From the NCBI GenBank assembly GCA_002049455.2, contig KV918958.1:44487-108486 (forward strand): a DNA stretch of 64,000 bases, read 5' to 3'. The notes beneath the pieces are model-generated. The model was not told where the DNA came from, searched no databases, and worked only from the letters and a program-made list of their open reading frames with translations. Within the stretch, counting starts at the first letter, position 1; each line of letters starts with the position of its first letter. Below, piece by piece: positions 1-12,139 of the stretch. A program made the position numbers and the translations under genes. The stretch is from Porphyra umbilicalis. Lineage: Eukaryota > Rhodophyta > Bangiophyceae > Bangiales > Bangiaceae.

Positions 1-2579
1 ATGATCATTCTTCTGGGACGCGCCATACCTTCTTGTATCGAAAAGTGTGTCATTCAGTCCTTCGGTGTCCCTGTTCAACGAGATTGAACACGCGCGGAAG
101 GCACAGGCCATATCGCGAGAGATACACCGTCAGGAGACGACATACGCTGGCGTGGCCCTCAGATTCTTTCTTAGTCAAGCATGAGATAGGCATGCAGAGG
201 ATGGTTCACCAACACACGCCGGGATGGTTCACCAACACACGCCGGGAAGGCCGCTTTATGTCTGATCCCCGAATTTTGTCTTCGTGATCAGAGACTGATT
301 CGCGGACCGACTCTCTCCACCAGTCAGATGCGCCCCAGGTACTGACTTGGTGCTCCTGATTGCTGACATGTGCCCGTACAGCCTGGAAATCAATATCAGA
401 TATTCCTTTTTTTCGGCACTTCTGGCAAGAAGACAGTAGAAGATTTCAAGATCTCGCGTGGGCAGATTGCTCTGTGGCAAAAAAAACGGATTAAGCCGCA
501 ACAAACAGTGCGTTCTGCTGAATGCAAGGTCCTGGCACCGAATGCGGGCTTTCTATTTGCTTAGATGCCTTCTTACTGTCGTCTTAAACCAATAGAGTGC
601 TCTTATTCAAAGTCAATCTCCGTCCCTGTTCCCCAGGACACGTTTTGGGGATCAGCAATACCATGCACGCGCCTGAGTCCAGATAGTGAGATTGATTGCT
701 GTCTAGTCGCTGCAAGTGAATTTTACGGCGATAGGCTAGCATCGCTCCTTGGGGACGTCGTGCAGGCATTACTTTCAGCGATTTGTTCAGATTGTACCAC
801 GGGTGTTCGCTCCTGACCATAAAAGTATCTGTTTAAGACGTAGCGCATACTCTTTCATGGCTTTCAAGATGCCGACGATTTATACCATCCTTCAGGACGT
901 GGTGTCGCCTGCGTCTTATGAATCTTTCATTTAAGATTGCTGGACCGCTGTTTTTTTACCAAAGCGCACAGTCGGAGACATGGTTTTTTCCCGAATGAGC
1001 ACGATGCCTCGTTTGACCGTTGAAGGCCCCCGGCTCCGCACCTCTCTTGCTCCCCCGACATGCTCATAAGGTCCAATGATACCCCTCAACAGCACTGATG
1101 AGGTGTTTTTCCCTCTTTTTCTCTCCGATGTGCCCACCCACCATCACACCCCGCATGCCCGCTCGCAAACAATTCCGCCATTCGGATGACACACGTTGTC
1201 TGCCGGTCGGACAGGTCGCAAGATTCCCGTCGTTGCCCAGTTTTCCCCACGGCGAAGAGATACACATCGTTTTTATCCTTCCTCCTTAGCACCATCCAGC
1301 GGCGTGCAAGAGGTGGCATGGAGCGCACACGCTATGCCACTGTATTACAGCAGAAAACGATGGCAGGATCCGATACGGCTGGGCACTAAATTCACATGGT
1401 CCTAATCCAGAGGAGCCGCCTTCCAAAGTACATAACTAAAATACAAGTGCCTGTTGGTCCTTGAGAAGCGGTCCTTCTGGCTTTTCGGGAGGACCGAGCT
1501 CAACGATGCAGAGCCGGCCAACGATTTCGCGAAAAGCCTATGGCTAACTTTGGCATAATGGTAAAATTAATGGACAAACGAAATCGGTAAAGATCGGTAT
1601 CCCGATCAATAATCGGTATTGTCACATCGATCGTCTCGAAAAGGCACCACATTACTGAGGTGCGCAAAGGGTGTACTGGGGCGTACTGCGGCCTAGATTT
1701 TGTACCCAGGAAGTCAAATCTATGCTTGGGTGGCGCTGGCTCCACTGTCCTCTCACCAGCCCGTGGGAGCGCAGGCAAAAAGTGGCGCCCTCAGTCCTGG
1801 TGGTGTCCCCGCCGACGGCGGTGGGATTTGGTGGGAGTCCCGGTCATGTAGCCTCGCCGGATCGCAAATGCAGGCTCACCGGGTCGACGACGAGGTTTCG
1901 AGCGTGAGACGATTCAAAGCCTGGATGCAAAGCCTGGACAAGACTGGTCACGGATCAACTTCAGGGGTTCATCGCTGGATTTCTGAAACGCTGCGCTGCG
2001 CTATACTTGGCTCTCACCGGACCCTCAGTTATCCGCCGGGTCAGATCTCACCGTGACGACTACATCTACTAGCAAGGCTGCGGCCATGCCAACGCCTCCG
2101 CTTCGTCGATGTCCACGACAGCGGACTCTCCGTCAACGCCGGATATACACCACCCCACCCCCACCCGCCGCAGTTGCTCAGGGGTGCCCATGCCCCCCCT
2201 TCGTCAACGCCGCACACACACCTGCCGCCATCAATGATGCAGCCGGTCACGTGTCGTCTTCAATGACGTCACCTGCTTGCATACTGCGCTCACGGCCACC
2301 CATCTGTCTTGTTGACAGTGAAGTAGCTCTCTCAAGAACGCTCTTAAATCGGGTGTAGATGGTCGTTGTCAGACGAGAAGTCATGCTTCTGTATGCTATT
2401 CTGTCAATCTTCCGCCATGTGAAGAGCTGCTAGCCTATTGTGTGGACCCAGCACTCCTCACCCGCAGTTGCGTGGAGGGCGGCACGCCTCTTGCGGTGAT
2501 CTAGATCCTTATTTATTCATACTGTGAGCCTTCCTGGGCAGTCAATGGTCGCTCGTTCTCACAGACAGAGGCTAGGATG
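1..2579. other. Gene-free left flank
   Basis: I see no recognisable gene here; open frames are short and unlike any known family. A perfect 23-bp tandem duplication lies at 201-223 and 224-246 (ATGGTTCACC...). A cluster of ATCGGTAT-like words occurs at 1585-1630 and is echoed near 10480-10500, suggesting an old repeat. The stretch ends at the target site of the copia element. Confidence 0.6.
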
Positions 2580-2584
2580 GGATC

Positions 2585-2983
2585 CGTTGAGGCAGCCCCC
2601 CAAGCCCGCTCAGGTAAGTCGGAGTTACCGCGGACTGCCTGGCTAGTTCCGGGAGTACTTATGCGGTCATCGGCCTGTTTGGCTGTGCCATTGTCATGCA
2701 TTGCTGTATGTGTGTGATGTAATCACTTTTTCTTGTATATTGAAGGCAGCTCCTTTTGGAGCTGAGCTCGGGGAGATTCTCGTGGGGCCATCGAAGGGCG
2801 TCGCCATTTGTGGGGTGGTGAGAGCATGTTCCCTCCAAGGGAGGGAGCACTGCGCTGGCCGGGGAGTGCACCGGCAGAACGTGGCGAGAGAGGCACACGG
2901 AGGGTTTAAGAGCCTGCTGGCCTCGCGCCTCAGACCGCTCTCGAGTAAAGCAACGCATCCACCCAACTACCGCTCACTTCACA
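2585..2983 (+). repeat. 5' LTR of copia element
   Basis: 399 bp. It begins CGTTGAGG where the 3' LTR begins TGTTGAGG, so the canonical 5' TG has mutated to CG; it ends in TTCACA. Upstream is the GGATC target duplication. A possible primer binding site beginning TGG lies a few bases downstream at about 2988, but I could not match it to a tRNA. Confidence 0.93.
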
Positions 2984-3140
2984 AGATATGGGCCCAGCTG
3001 TCGCTGGTGGTAACCGTCGTCTTCCCTGCGGTCGCTGATCAGACGACGTCGCTGGGATCGCGGTGTGTGCCGGCGCCGGGCGGGCGTGTTCTGCTCCTTA
3101 TGTCATTAGTGCGGCGCTGTGCGGCGCCGAGGTCGTCAAC

Positions 3141-4308
3141 ATGGCAGGCCACGGCCGCTATGGCGGCTTGCGGTTTGCGCAGCTGGATGACGACAACAAG
3201 GTGAGGGCAGCGTACCATCGTGCGCAGCTCAAGAAGGAGAAGCTCTGGGCGGCGGTCGTGACGGACCGACCGGCATCTTCGTCCGACGACAAGAAGTCCG
3301 ACCCGGAGGTCGACGCGTGGGACGCCTTGAACGAGGCGGCGCTGGCGACCATCCAGATGTCGGTCAAGCCCGTGCACCTTAACACCGTCACGTCTGTGGA
3401 CACGGCCAAAGAGGCGTGGGACTCACTCAAGGTCATGTTCGAGGCGCGAGACAACGCGCAGCTGCTTCGGCTCATGGACGAGCTGGGCAGCCTCAAGAAG
3501 GGCGGCGACGAGAACATCATCAAGTTTGCGTCGCGCGCCAAGATGCTCCGGGACGAGCTCGCCATGCCCGGAGACCCCGGTGAACGACAACACGCTTGCG
3601 CTGCGTGTCCTGGCAGGGCTCCCGGCAGAGTACGGGATGCTCAGGACCGTGTTGGAGAACAAGGACACTAAGCTCGTCATGTCGGACGTGACGGTTAAGC
3701 TGCTTCAAGTCGAGCAGCGGAGTATTTCTGTCGGCGCTTCCAAGCCTTCTGGCAGTGTCGAGACACAAGCCTTTGCGGCAGCGGCGCCTAAGAAGCCGTT
3801 TGAAAAGAAGTCGGTCCAATGTTTCTACTGCAACAAGAAGAGACATATGCAGCGCGACTGCCACAAGAAGAAGCCGGAAGAGGCCAAGGGCAAGGGCAAG
3901 CATGGCGGTGATGGCCGTGAAGGCGGTCACGGCGGCGGGCCCCACGCGGGTGCCGCTCTGGCCTACACTGCTTCTACTGGTGATACCGGGAGCAGCAAGG
4001 CTCGTGAGAGCTCCCTGTGTTCATCAACTCGGGTGCTCGACTCTGGCGCAACCGACCACATGGCCGCCGGGGAAAAGGGCTTCACCGTCCGGACGGCGGG
4101 AAGCGGGGCCGAGGTCACATTGGCCAACGGCGAAAAGTCACCCATCAAGGGGCACGGCCACGTCTCCATGGACGTTGGTAAGGGCAAAACCATGACGCGC
4201 ATGGTGCTCGGGGAGGCCATGCTCGTGCTGGACCTGACCAGCAACATGCTCTCGGTTCGAGCGGTTGACCGCAATCGTGGTGCGGTAGTGTTCGTCGTTA
4301 ACGCCTGA
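3141..4308 (+). pseudogene. copia gag and protease region, disrupted
   Basis: Gag starts at the ATG at 3141 and reads in one frame to about 3580, then continues one base out of phase, so a single-base insertion in the CCCCGG stretch is likely. The second part carries a CX2CX4HX4C zinc knuckle (CFYCNKKRHMQRDC) followed by a basic, Gly/His-rich linker, then the aspartic protease signature VLDSGATDHM. The frame stops at TGA 4306-4308, but homology to integrase resumes in the same frame downstream, so the stop is a nonsense change within the original polyprotein. Gag would package the RNA and protease would mature the polyprotein. Confidence 0.9.
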
Positions 4309-5383
4309 TACATCCTCAGCGACGAGGATGCTGTCCATTCGAGCGGAGTGCTCGACAAGGCGTCCGTTGTCGGCAAGGTCAACGACCTGGAGCAGAACGT
4401 GCTCAAGGTCACGCCGGTCAAGGCGTCGGCGTGCGCGGCATCGACGCGCATCGCTGGGGTGCCGGAGCTGTGGCATCGTCGGTTCAACCACTTGGGGTTG
4501 GAAACCCTCAAGCGGGCGGCCACAATGGTCGATGGCATGCCGTCGTCAGTGGCAGACGCCAAGCGCGTCATTGGCACGGTGTGTGTGCCGTGTGTGGACG
4601 GCAAGATGGTTCAGTCGCCCAGCCCCCGCTCGTCGACAGCGACAACCAAGTGCGAACTGGTGCACACCGACATTGGTGGCCCACTCACTGAGTCTCTGGG
4701 TGGCTCCCTCTACTATATGACGGCGCTGGAGGACTCAACGGGGTTCATCACAGCTACGCCTATCAAGACAAAAGGGATGGCGCCGGAGGTGCTCAAGACG
4801 CGAATCCAGCAGCTTGAGACGCTGACGGGCGTGAAAGTGAAGCGTGTCCGTCACGACAGTTCAAAGGAGTACGTCACGAAGGATCTTAAGGCTTGGTACG
4901 AGGATAAGGGCATCACGTCTGTGATGACGGCGCCGTACAAGTCTCAGCAGAACGGCAAGGCGGAGCGGGTGAACCGCACGCTGATCAAGCCCGTGCGTGC
5001 TGCCCTGCTTGACGCCGGCGCGGAGGAAGAGCTGTGGGCGGAGGTGTTGGCCTCCGTCGTCCATGTGCTCAACCGATCTCCCAAGGCGGCGCTCGATGTG
5101 ACGCCGCTCGAGGCGCTGACGGGTCGACGCCCCAACGGGATTCCGCGTTTGGGGGAGTCGGGCGTGGGCGCTCAAGCCGAAGAAGCAGCAGCGCAAGCTG
5201 GAGCCGAGGACAGACGTCGGCCGCTTTGTCGGCCACACTGTCGGCGGCAAGGCCTACCGCATCCTGGAGGACGAGACAAACCAAGTCTTCGAGCGTCGGG
5301 ACGTGCTGATGGAGGAGAACCCGGCGAAGGTCGAGACGTCAGCAGTCGGGTCAAGCGCTGTTCCCCGGCTGACTGCGGAATGA
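4309..5383 (+). pseudogene. copia integrase region, disrupted
   Basis: The HHCC zinc domain is visible (LWHRRFNHLG, then CVPC). The catalytic core shows the three acidic positions: D in VHTDIGGP, D in RHDSSKEY, and E in QQNGKAERVNRT. The frame then slips by one base in the G-run near 5150. The C-terminal part resumes as GSRAWALKPKKQ and DVGRFVGH, typical of the copia integrase tail, until an in-frame TGA at 5381-5383. Both breaks are inside sequence that is otherwise collinear with the family, so they are secondary damage rather than gene ends. Confidence 0.9.
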
Positions 5384-7315
5384 GACGGCGACAAGGATGG
5401 CGCCACGGAAGGGGCAATGGACATGCTCGGCGCAGAAGGCAGGCGAGAGGACGAGTACTCCCCCGACGACACCTCTGACAGCGACAACGAAGTCAGTCCT
5501 CCTTCCTTTGCTGGCGATTGCCAGGAGGAGGACGAGGACGGCGTCGGTGGCTCGACACCCGCAGCTGCTCAAGCACCTGCGGCCAGTGACAGCGTCACAC
5601 CGGGGCCTCGTCGCTCGCAGCGCAAGCCAGCTCCCAAGGTAACATGGTGGGAGAAGGAACCCAACGCGTACCTGGAAAGCGGTAACGCTTCCGTGGCTGA
5701 GGCGGGCTGGGACTTGCACAAGCCGCCTGCAAACGAGAAGGAGGCGCGCGCTCGTCCTGACCGGCCGCTGTGGAAGCAGGCCCTTAAGGAGGAGGTGGCG
5801 GCACACAAGCACCTTGGCACCTGGTCTAAGACCAAGGGGAAAAACAAGAATCACAAGGCCATCAAGACGCGATTCGTGTTCGACATCAAGCACGACGCGG
5901 AGGGCAAGCTCACGCGCTACAAGGCTCGACTTGTGGCCCAAGGGTTCAAGCAGGTGCCCGGACGAGACTTTGACGAGACGTGGGCTCCGGTACCCAACGC
6001 GGCCACGACGCGTGCTCTCTTTGCTGTGGCGGCAGGCATAGGCTGGGAGACTTATCATGTCGACGTCAAGACAGCCTTCCTTAACGCCAAGATGGCCAAG
6101 GAGATGTACATCAAACTCCCCGACGGTGTCGAACCGAAGGCGCTGGAGGAGATGTGTCGGCTTAACCTGGCGCTCTACGGGACAATGCAGGCGGGGCGGC
6201 TGTGGGGCATCAAGCTCGACAAAGAGCTCAAAGAGATGGGGGCGGTCCGGTACAAGGGGGACCCGTGCCTCTATGAGTGGCAGCACCCCGTGCACGGGTG
6301 CATCTTCATTCTCGTGTGCGTCGACGACCTTACCGTGGCAGGCGAGAAGCTGGCTGGGGTCGAGGCTGTCAAGCGCTCCGTGTCTGCCAAGTTTGAGGTG
6401 CGCGACATGGGGGAGGTCAATGACTTTATCGGCATGAAGGTCATGCGCAACCGGGCGGCCAAGACTCTGACGTTGAGCAACCCGGGGCACACCGCGACGC
6501 TACTGGAGGCGTTCGGGATGGACAAGGCGACGCCAAACAAGACGCCGATGTCGTCGGGGGTCAAGCTGACCAATACAAGGGAGGGCCTGCTGCCAGAGGG
6601 CAACCGTTACGCCGAGTTGGTCGGCTCCCTCCTCTACCTGTCTACCACGACGAGGCCAGACATCGCCTTTGCCGTGGGGGTGCTGTCGCGCTTCATGTCC
6701 TGCCCTGAGGAGGACCACATGCGCGCGGCCAAAGGGGTTCTGCGCTACCTGCGCGGGACGACTCGCCTGGGTGTGGTCTATAGCGGCAGCGAGCCGCTGC
6801 AAGGGTTTGTCGACGCCGAATGGGCCGGCGACATCGACGGTCGTCGGTCGACAACCGGTTTCGTCTTCACCTGCAATGGTGGTGCGATTGCGTGGGCAAG
6901 TAAGCGCCAGTCGACCGTCGCCACCTCGACGGCCGAGGCCGAGTACGTGGCCGCCGCAATGGCGACCAAGGAGATGCTGTGGCTACGCAAGCTGCTGTCG
7001 GCTCTTGGCGTCGACGGTGGAGCCGTGGCGATGGGGGAGGCCAACCAGTCCTGCCTGGCGCTGCTCAACAACCCCGAGGCGACGGGGCGGACCAAGCATG
7101 TCGACGTCGCCTACCACATGGTTCGCGACTACCAGACGCGCGGGGATGTGGCCTTCTACTTCCTCCCGAGCGCCGACATGCCGGCGGATGGGCTCAAAAA
7201 GCCGCTGCCGTCGCCGGCGTTCACGGCTTTCCGGGCTGCCGTCAGGGTTGGCAAAGACCTGGGCGCGACTGAGCGGGGCGCCGGGCCTGGCAACCCCCTG
7301 TTGGGGGAGTGCTGA
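5384..7315 (+). CDS. copia reverse transcriptase-RNase H
   Basis: Open from the TGA at 5381 to the stop at 7313-7315; the first ATG is at 5417 (632 aa from there), although in the intact element this was part of one polyprotein. An acidic spacer is followed by the RT domain with VDVKTAFLN (first catalytic Asp) and CVDDL, a variant of the usual YVDDL box. RNase H follows with DAEWAGD, STAEAEY and KHVDVAYHMVRD. Synthesis of element cDNA and removal of its RNA template are the expected roles. No lesion is seen in this part. Confidence 0.92.
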   Translation, partial: DGDKDGATEGAMDMLGAEGRREDEYSPDDTSDSDNEVSPPSFAGDCQEEDEDGVGGSTPAAAQAPAASDSVTPGPRRSQRKPAPKVTWWEKEPNAYLESGNASVAEAGWDLHKPPANEKEARARPDRPLWKQALKEEVAAHKHLGTWSKTKGKNKNHKAIKTRFVFDIKHDAEGKLTRYKARLVAQGFKQVPGRDFDETWAPVPNAATTRALFAVAAGIGWETYHVDVKTAFLNAKMAKEMYIKLPDGVEPKALEEMCRLNLALYGTMQAGRLWGIKLDKELKEMGAVRYKGDPCLYEWQHPVHGCIFILVCVDDLTVAGEKLAGVEAVKRSVSAKFEVRDMGEVNDFIGMKVMRNRAAKTLTLSNPGHTATLLEAFGMDKATPNKTPMSSGVKLTNTREGLLPEGNRYAELVGSLLYLSTTTRPDIAFAVGVLSRFMSCPEEDHMRAAKGVLRYLRGTTRLGVVYSGSEPLQGFVDAEWAGDIDGRRSTTGFVFTCNGGAIAWASKRQSTVATSTAEAEYVAAAMATKEMLWLRKLLSALGVDGGAVAMGEANQSCLALLNNPEATGRTKHVDVAYHMVRDYQTRGDVAFYFLPSADMPADGLKKPLPSPAFTAFRAAVRVGKDLGATERGAGPGNPLLGEC

Positions 7316-8108
7316 GGCGCCATGGCGCCACTGGAGGCGTCCAGTGGCGCGACCCCGGATTCGCGGCAGCGACCCCCGTCGACCTTGCCGCGGGCCGGTG
7401 CCAGTCGTGGACGGTTGTGCTACGATCCACTTGTTTGGGGTCTGCAATGGGGCGCTGTTGCCTTGGGGGGACGGCCGGTTGGGACCGTCCTGGGGCGCTG
7501 TGGCGCCATTGGGGGCGACCAGTGGCGCAGCCTCGGTTTGCCGGCGATCGCTCGACTCAATTTGGCCTAAGTCAATTTTGGGCCGTTTGGCCGGGAGCAG
7601 TAGGCCTACTGCTCCCCACGGGCACGAGTCGATTTTGGTTGAAGTCGATTTTGGTAGATTTTGGCCGGAAGTAGTAGGCCTACTGCTCCCGACGGGTCCG
7701 AATCGATTTTGAGGCAAGTCGCATTTGGTGGATTTTGGCCGGAAGTAGTGGGCCCCGATTTTCGCCGGGAGCAGTAGGCCTCCTGCTCCCGGCGAGCAGA
7801 ATTTAACAGGCCGCCGATGCGCCGGATCGTTTCCGTTCGAGACGCACCCGGGTGCGCTGTACTCACCTCGACGTCTGCTTCACGTCGATGGTAATTTTGG
7901 CGATTTCGGCGGAGGACGATTTTACTTGGCCAAAATCGGCTCGACTCGCTGGGAGCTGCAGGCCTACTGCTCCCAGCAAGTCGAGCCGATTTCGGCCAAG
8001 TCGATGAGATGAACTCGGCCGTTTTCTCGATCGCGGATGTTGGCGGAAGATCTCGCACTGTGGCCGTGACGGAGCTTTCATGGCGCCAACTGTGGGGCGC
8101 TGGGGGAG
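7316..8108 (+). repeat. copia 3' spacer with recurring palindromes
   Basis: About 790 bp between the pol stop and the 3' LTR without a plausible gene. It contains a family of palindromes built on the word GGGAGCAGTAGG and its complement: a perfect 24-bp one at 7593-7616, degenerate ones near 7668-7690 and 7764-7795, and a 76-bp hairpin at 7925-8000 with 38-nt arms and few mismatches. The word GTCGATTTTGG recurs between them. A short purine run (GGGGGAG, 8102-8108) directly abuts the 3' LTR and is the likely polypurine primer. Confidence 0.75.
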
Positions 8109-8507
8109 TGTTGAGGCAGCCCCCCAAGCCCGCGCAGGTAAGTCAGAGTTACCGCGGACTGCCTGACTAATTCCGGGAGTATTTGTGCGGTCATCGGCTT
8201 GTTTGGCTGTGCCATTGTCATGCATTGCTGTATGTGTGTGATGTAATCACTTGTACTTGTATATTGACGGCAGCTCCTTTTGGAGCTGAGCTCGGGGAGA
8301 TTCTCGTGGGGCCATCGAAGGGCGTCGCCATTTGTGGGGTGGTGAGAGCATGTACCCTCCAAGGGAGGCAGCACTGCGCTGGTAAGGGAGTGCACCGGCA
8401 GAACGTGGCGAGAGAGGCACACGGAGGGTTTAAGAGCCTGCTGGCCTCGCGCCTCAGACCGCTCTCGAGTAAAGCAACGCATCCACCCAACTACCGCTCA
8501 ATTCACA
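8109..8507 (+). repeat. 3' LTR of copia element
   Basis: 399 bp, TGTTGAGG to TTCACA, with canonical TG...CA ends. It is followed directly by the GGATC target duplication at 8508-8512. About 95.7 percent identical to the 5' copy by eye. Confidence 0.94.
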
Positions 8508-8512
8508 GGATC

Positions 8513-11087
8513 TTCTGTGGCCGCATTCTGACTAGCCGTTGCTGCGGGTGGTCATTGATTGGTGCTGCGTATGTCTCTCTTCGCAGGGTAAGCCGACGTG
8601 GAAGCTCCTCGGGGAATGGCTTCATACGGGCCTTGGGCCCCCAATGATACCACCTGGCCGTGCCTCCCGCCCTTTGGCAGCCCTCGCGAACCTAAATCCC
8701 CCCCCCGCCGGCTTTCCTGCTCCTCAAAGGCGATCGGCTGCGGGATAGTGGCCGCATACGGCGACCGGCGTCGTCGCACGTGAAGGTTTGGCCGCGAGTT
8801 ACGCCGGTGTGCAGGCATTCACTAGCGCGGAACGAACCCACCACAACCGAGCTGCGCATCGTTGATTTCCCCATTACCCTTATTCTACGTTCGGGTTCTC
8901 ATGTACGTTCGGTGTCGTGGGGAGAAATACGACAAGGAGATGGGTATGCTGTTTGCTCTGTGAATGGTGTGGTCGGCCGTTGTCCCCCCGTAAATGTGAT
9001 TCCGTCCGGTAATATGCTTGAACCTCTCTGTCCATGTGGTCTTGGCTGACGCCTTTTCCCCTACTGCCCAAAAACCCTACCGCCTCTTTCCTCCCCACTG
9101 CTCATTCCCCTCTACTGCCTCAATTCCCCCTATTGGCCATTTTTTCCATACTGTCCATTCATCTTCTACTGCATCATTTCGTTCTACAGCATCCTTTGCT
9201 CCTACGGCCCCTTCTTGCACTGTATCCGAGGCGGACGGCGCGGATGCCGACAGCGAGGGGGGGGGGGGTACCGCATGTTCTTATCTCTCTGTCCTTGCTT
9301 GTCTCTGGCTTTTTGGGTGCAGCTCGGGGCGGGTGGTGAGGACCGGGCGCGAGGAGGGCTAGGAAGAGGTTGCAATACAGCCGGCCAGGAGGTGCTAGTG
9401 AACCATAAAAGACGCTTCTATTTTCTGCAACGTATTCGGCTGGTGTGGATCTGTACGACTGCTCTCCCGCTGGCATCACGTAACAAATCGCTGCTTGAAT
9501 ACTAATCATGCCCAGGCACGCTGGCAATCGTGGTGCCAAGGCGGGCCACGTGACTTGTCTCAGCAGGCGCGGGGATGCCCCCAGTGAGAGCTGTGAGAGG
9601 GGGGGGGGGGGGCTCCCAGACATGTCGTTGAACAGTCAGAACCGCGCTGGCCGCGTACTATAGCTCTTAAATTCGAATATGCCATCTATACTGATAGTGT
9701 AGACACTGTGGAACAGCGGGGTCGAAAATGGCCCAGAACAGCCATTTCAGATGTACTGGCACCAATCTTAAAGTCGCTGAGGTAAGACTCCAAGTAGCGT
9801 GGTACCGTTTCGCGAAGATCAACGGTCTGTACAAGACGGTAAAGAAATCATTTGAGTATTTTAAGCCTGGGAGAGCTCAACCGATGCCACACACAGAGCG
9901 AGACACTCACCAGACCCACTAAAGGACTTTCGTCGCAGAGCAGATAGACCAGAAGACCTGTTGCGATACGATATTGAGCACACAAGGCACCCGTGTCTTC
10001 CATACAGATACTCCTACTCCATTCCAGGTAGCCCCCTCTGCCCAAACAAACGTGCCCACTGCAATCTTGTGACGTGCGTGGGTATCCAAAAGAGGTCGTG
10101 TGGTACTTGCGCGACTTCCGCGCCACCAACTTTCCACCGCGATTTATGGTTGGCAGCAGAGCGAACGAGCTGTTTCTTGTCGATATGTGTGCCTTGATGC
10201 GTTAGGAATGAAGGGCGTGGCGTAGTACGCAGGAGAATTGTAGACTCAGGGGCGAAGGGACGGGTCCAAGCTAGCCCAGGTCAGGCGCCGCCGAGATCGT
10301 GGCGCTGGCTGGGTGGAGTGCAGAGGCGAGCGGTTGGTAAGGTCGGGGTCATGAGGTGGCCTTTTCAGTGCGTGAGAGAGAGTGCGAAAGCGAGTGGAGC
10401 TCCAACCACACGTCCCACATAATCGGTGTTATCATGACAGTTAGACTTCCAACATCTCGGTAAGCAGTCAGTAAATCGGTATACCGATCGAGACACGGTA
10501 TCCAGAATGGCGACGTTGGGTAAATGCCAGCCTGTGAGCATCTCCACCAATGGCTCCAACCGACCAAAAAGCCAAACGTGGCACCGTTCGGCCAACGGGG
10601 GCATTGGAAGAGAAAGCGAGGTCCAAAACTGGTGTGTAACGGTGGTGTGACGGACGAAAAAATAGCACTTCTCCCGTTTTCCATTCCCTTAATGCATCTC
10701 GTGGTGGCCTTGCCGGATCGCCCTTCTTTTGGAGCTTGAACTGCAGCGCCACTCCAAGCAGGCCTGTTTGGAGAGGCCCCGAGTCGTTTGGCCAACCCCT
10801 GGTTCGCTGTTTGGACCACGACAGCCAATGGAAAGCGTGACCCGTGGCTTGCAGACAGTTGCGAGACGATCAGGCAGTCATGGAGATTCTCTGTAGTGCG
10901 TCTGTGGGAATACTGGCGTGCCACAAAAGAGGCCCACCGCCAGAGACGTCGAGGCGAGCCCAAGTTTGAGACGTGATCTACTTAGTTTGGCTATGCCTTT
11001 GAAGAGCCAGTGACAGCGCCACACGTTGCGCACACGTGGCCGTTGTGTTGGATGGTTGCCTCCGCTGGTGGAGAGGCTCTTACCGTC
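8513..11087. other. Gene-free stretch
   Basis: No supported gene. A C/T-rich tract lies at about 9050-9210, and poly-G runs lie at about 9260 and 9600. A 204-codon open frame on the minus strand (10349-10963) has no recognisable motif and I treat it as chance. Confidence 0.5.
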
Positions 11088-11547
11088 ACGCGTCATGTAC
11101 TGCTACCGCCCAAAATATGGCGGTTGCAGAGAGAAAGGAGGCAGAGCCGACGACACAGCATAGATATGCAGTCGGATTGGCTGTTCGACAAGCCACGATC
11201 GTACTATTGGCTGAGAGTTGCCGCCAGAAATCTTGCAAGCCAAATAACGTGTCATGCAGGGGTCACGCAGAGCCATTGCAACCCACAAAGAGATTTCCTG
11301 GCCGCTTGCTTGGGCCTGAAGAGGTGGTTATGGAGAGAGTTCCGGGCCAGACCGGTGATTCGTCATGAGATCTACAAATTTCTTCAGATTTCTTGAAATC
11401 CTGATGTGCGATTCCAGTGCGCTGAGCTGCATGAGGAGACTGTGTAATGAACTCAAATAAATCCCAGCCTTTCCATTGGTCAACGTACGCTGTTGAATGA
11501 TTGCAACCACTCTGCAACCGCCATGTTTTGGAGGTCAGCAATTATCT
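11088..11547 (-). mobile_element. Non-autonomous TIR element, family B, copy 1
   Basis: About 450 bp bounded by inverted ends of the type TGACCTCCAAAA/ATGGCGGTTGCAGAG. The left end reads CAAAATATGGCGGTTGCAGAG and the right end reads CTCTGCAACCGCCATGTTTTG. It is homologous along its length, in opposite orientation, to 21104-21577. There is no coding capacity. The size and the TIRs say MITE-like DNA transposon; the superfamily is not assigned because no clean target duplication was found. Confidence 0.7.
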
Positions 11548-12139
11548 GATGATCTCTAGATCAATACAATGTGCACTGTGTATTGGGCAGCGATGTTCAG
11601 AATTGGTCGATATCAATTATATGTATGCCTCACAGCAGCCCCGATAGTTGTAATCACCAAAACTATTAGCAGTCAAAAAAGACCAGCAACTGGCTGCGTG
11701 AAACTGTCGTGAAAGAATCAGCGGACACGGCTCATCTAGAGCGACAGGAGGCGACATGACACGACAGCCGAACCGCACGATCTACCACGTGCGTACCTCC
11801 ACGACCGGTCATCGCATGGTTGTGTGGTTCTTGCTTTGAGATAAGAATAGGAACACTTTCCTGTATGATTCCATTAGGAAAACTGTAGCAAAATTATTAC
11901 ATCACTCACCGGCGCCTGCGAGATGTGTGCAGCCCTCACTTCAGACTTTCGAAATATTTGCCGGTTGATATAGTAGCCCCCCTCTCTTTTCACGCCACTG
12001 TCTTTAAAGCTAGAGTCAGGGGCGTGCATGGTATGGGCTCCAGGAAGGTGGTCAGTTTTCTGGCTAGGCAGCGCGGGAGCCGAGCCAGACCCGAGACGGC
12101 TAAGTCCACAAGAACGTCGCTGCTGTCGTGGCAAGTAGC
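11548..12139. other. Gene-free spacer
   Basis: AT-richer sequence between two repeat copies. Nothing recognised. Confidence 0.5.

Larger units (their letters stand above)
2585..8507 (+). mobile_element. Ty1/copia LTR retrotransposon, defective
   Basis: Full-length element of 5,923 bp with two 399-bp LTRs flanked by the perfect 5-bp target duplication GGATC (2580-2584 and 8508-8512). Domain order is gag, protease, integrase, reverse transcriptase, RNase H, which defines Ty1/copia. By hand alignment the LTRs differ at about 17 of 399 positions (about 4.3 percent), so the insertion is not recent. The internal coding region carries four lesions: a frameshift near 3580, an in-frame TGA at 4306-4308, a frameshift near 5150, and an in-frame TGA at 5381-5383. 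Movement would therefore need protein supplied by another copy. Confidence 0.95.

Noticed and set aside
5351..6490. 379-codon minus-strand frame within the copia element
   Set aside because: Antisense shadow of the reverse transcriptase frame.
10349..10963. 204-codon minus-strand frame
   Set aside because: No recognisable domain, no promoter-like signal, and located among decayed repeats.
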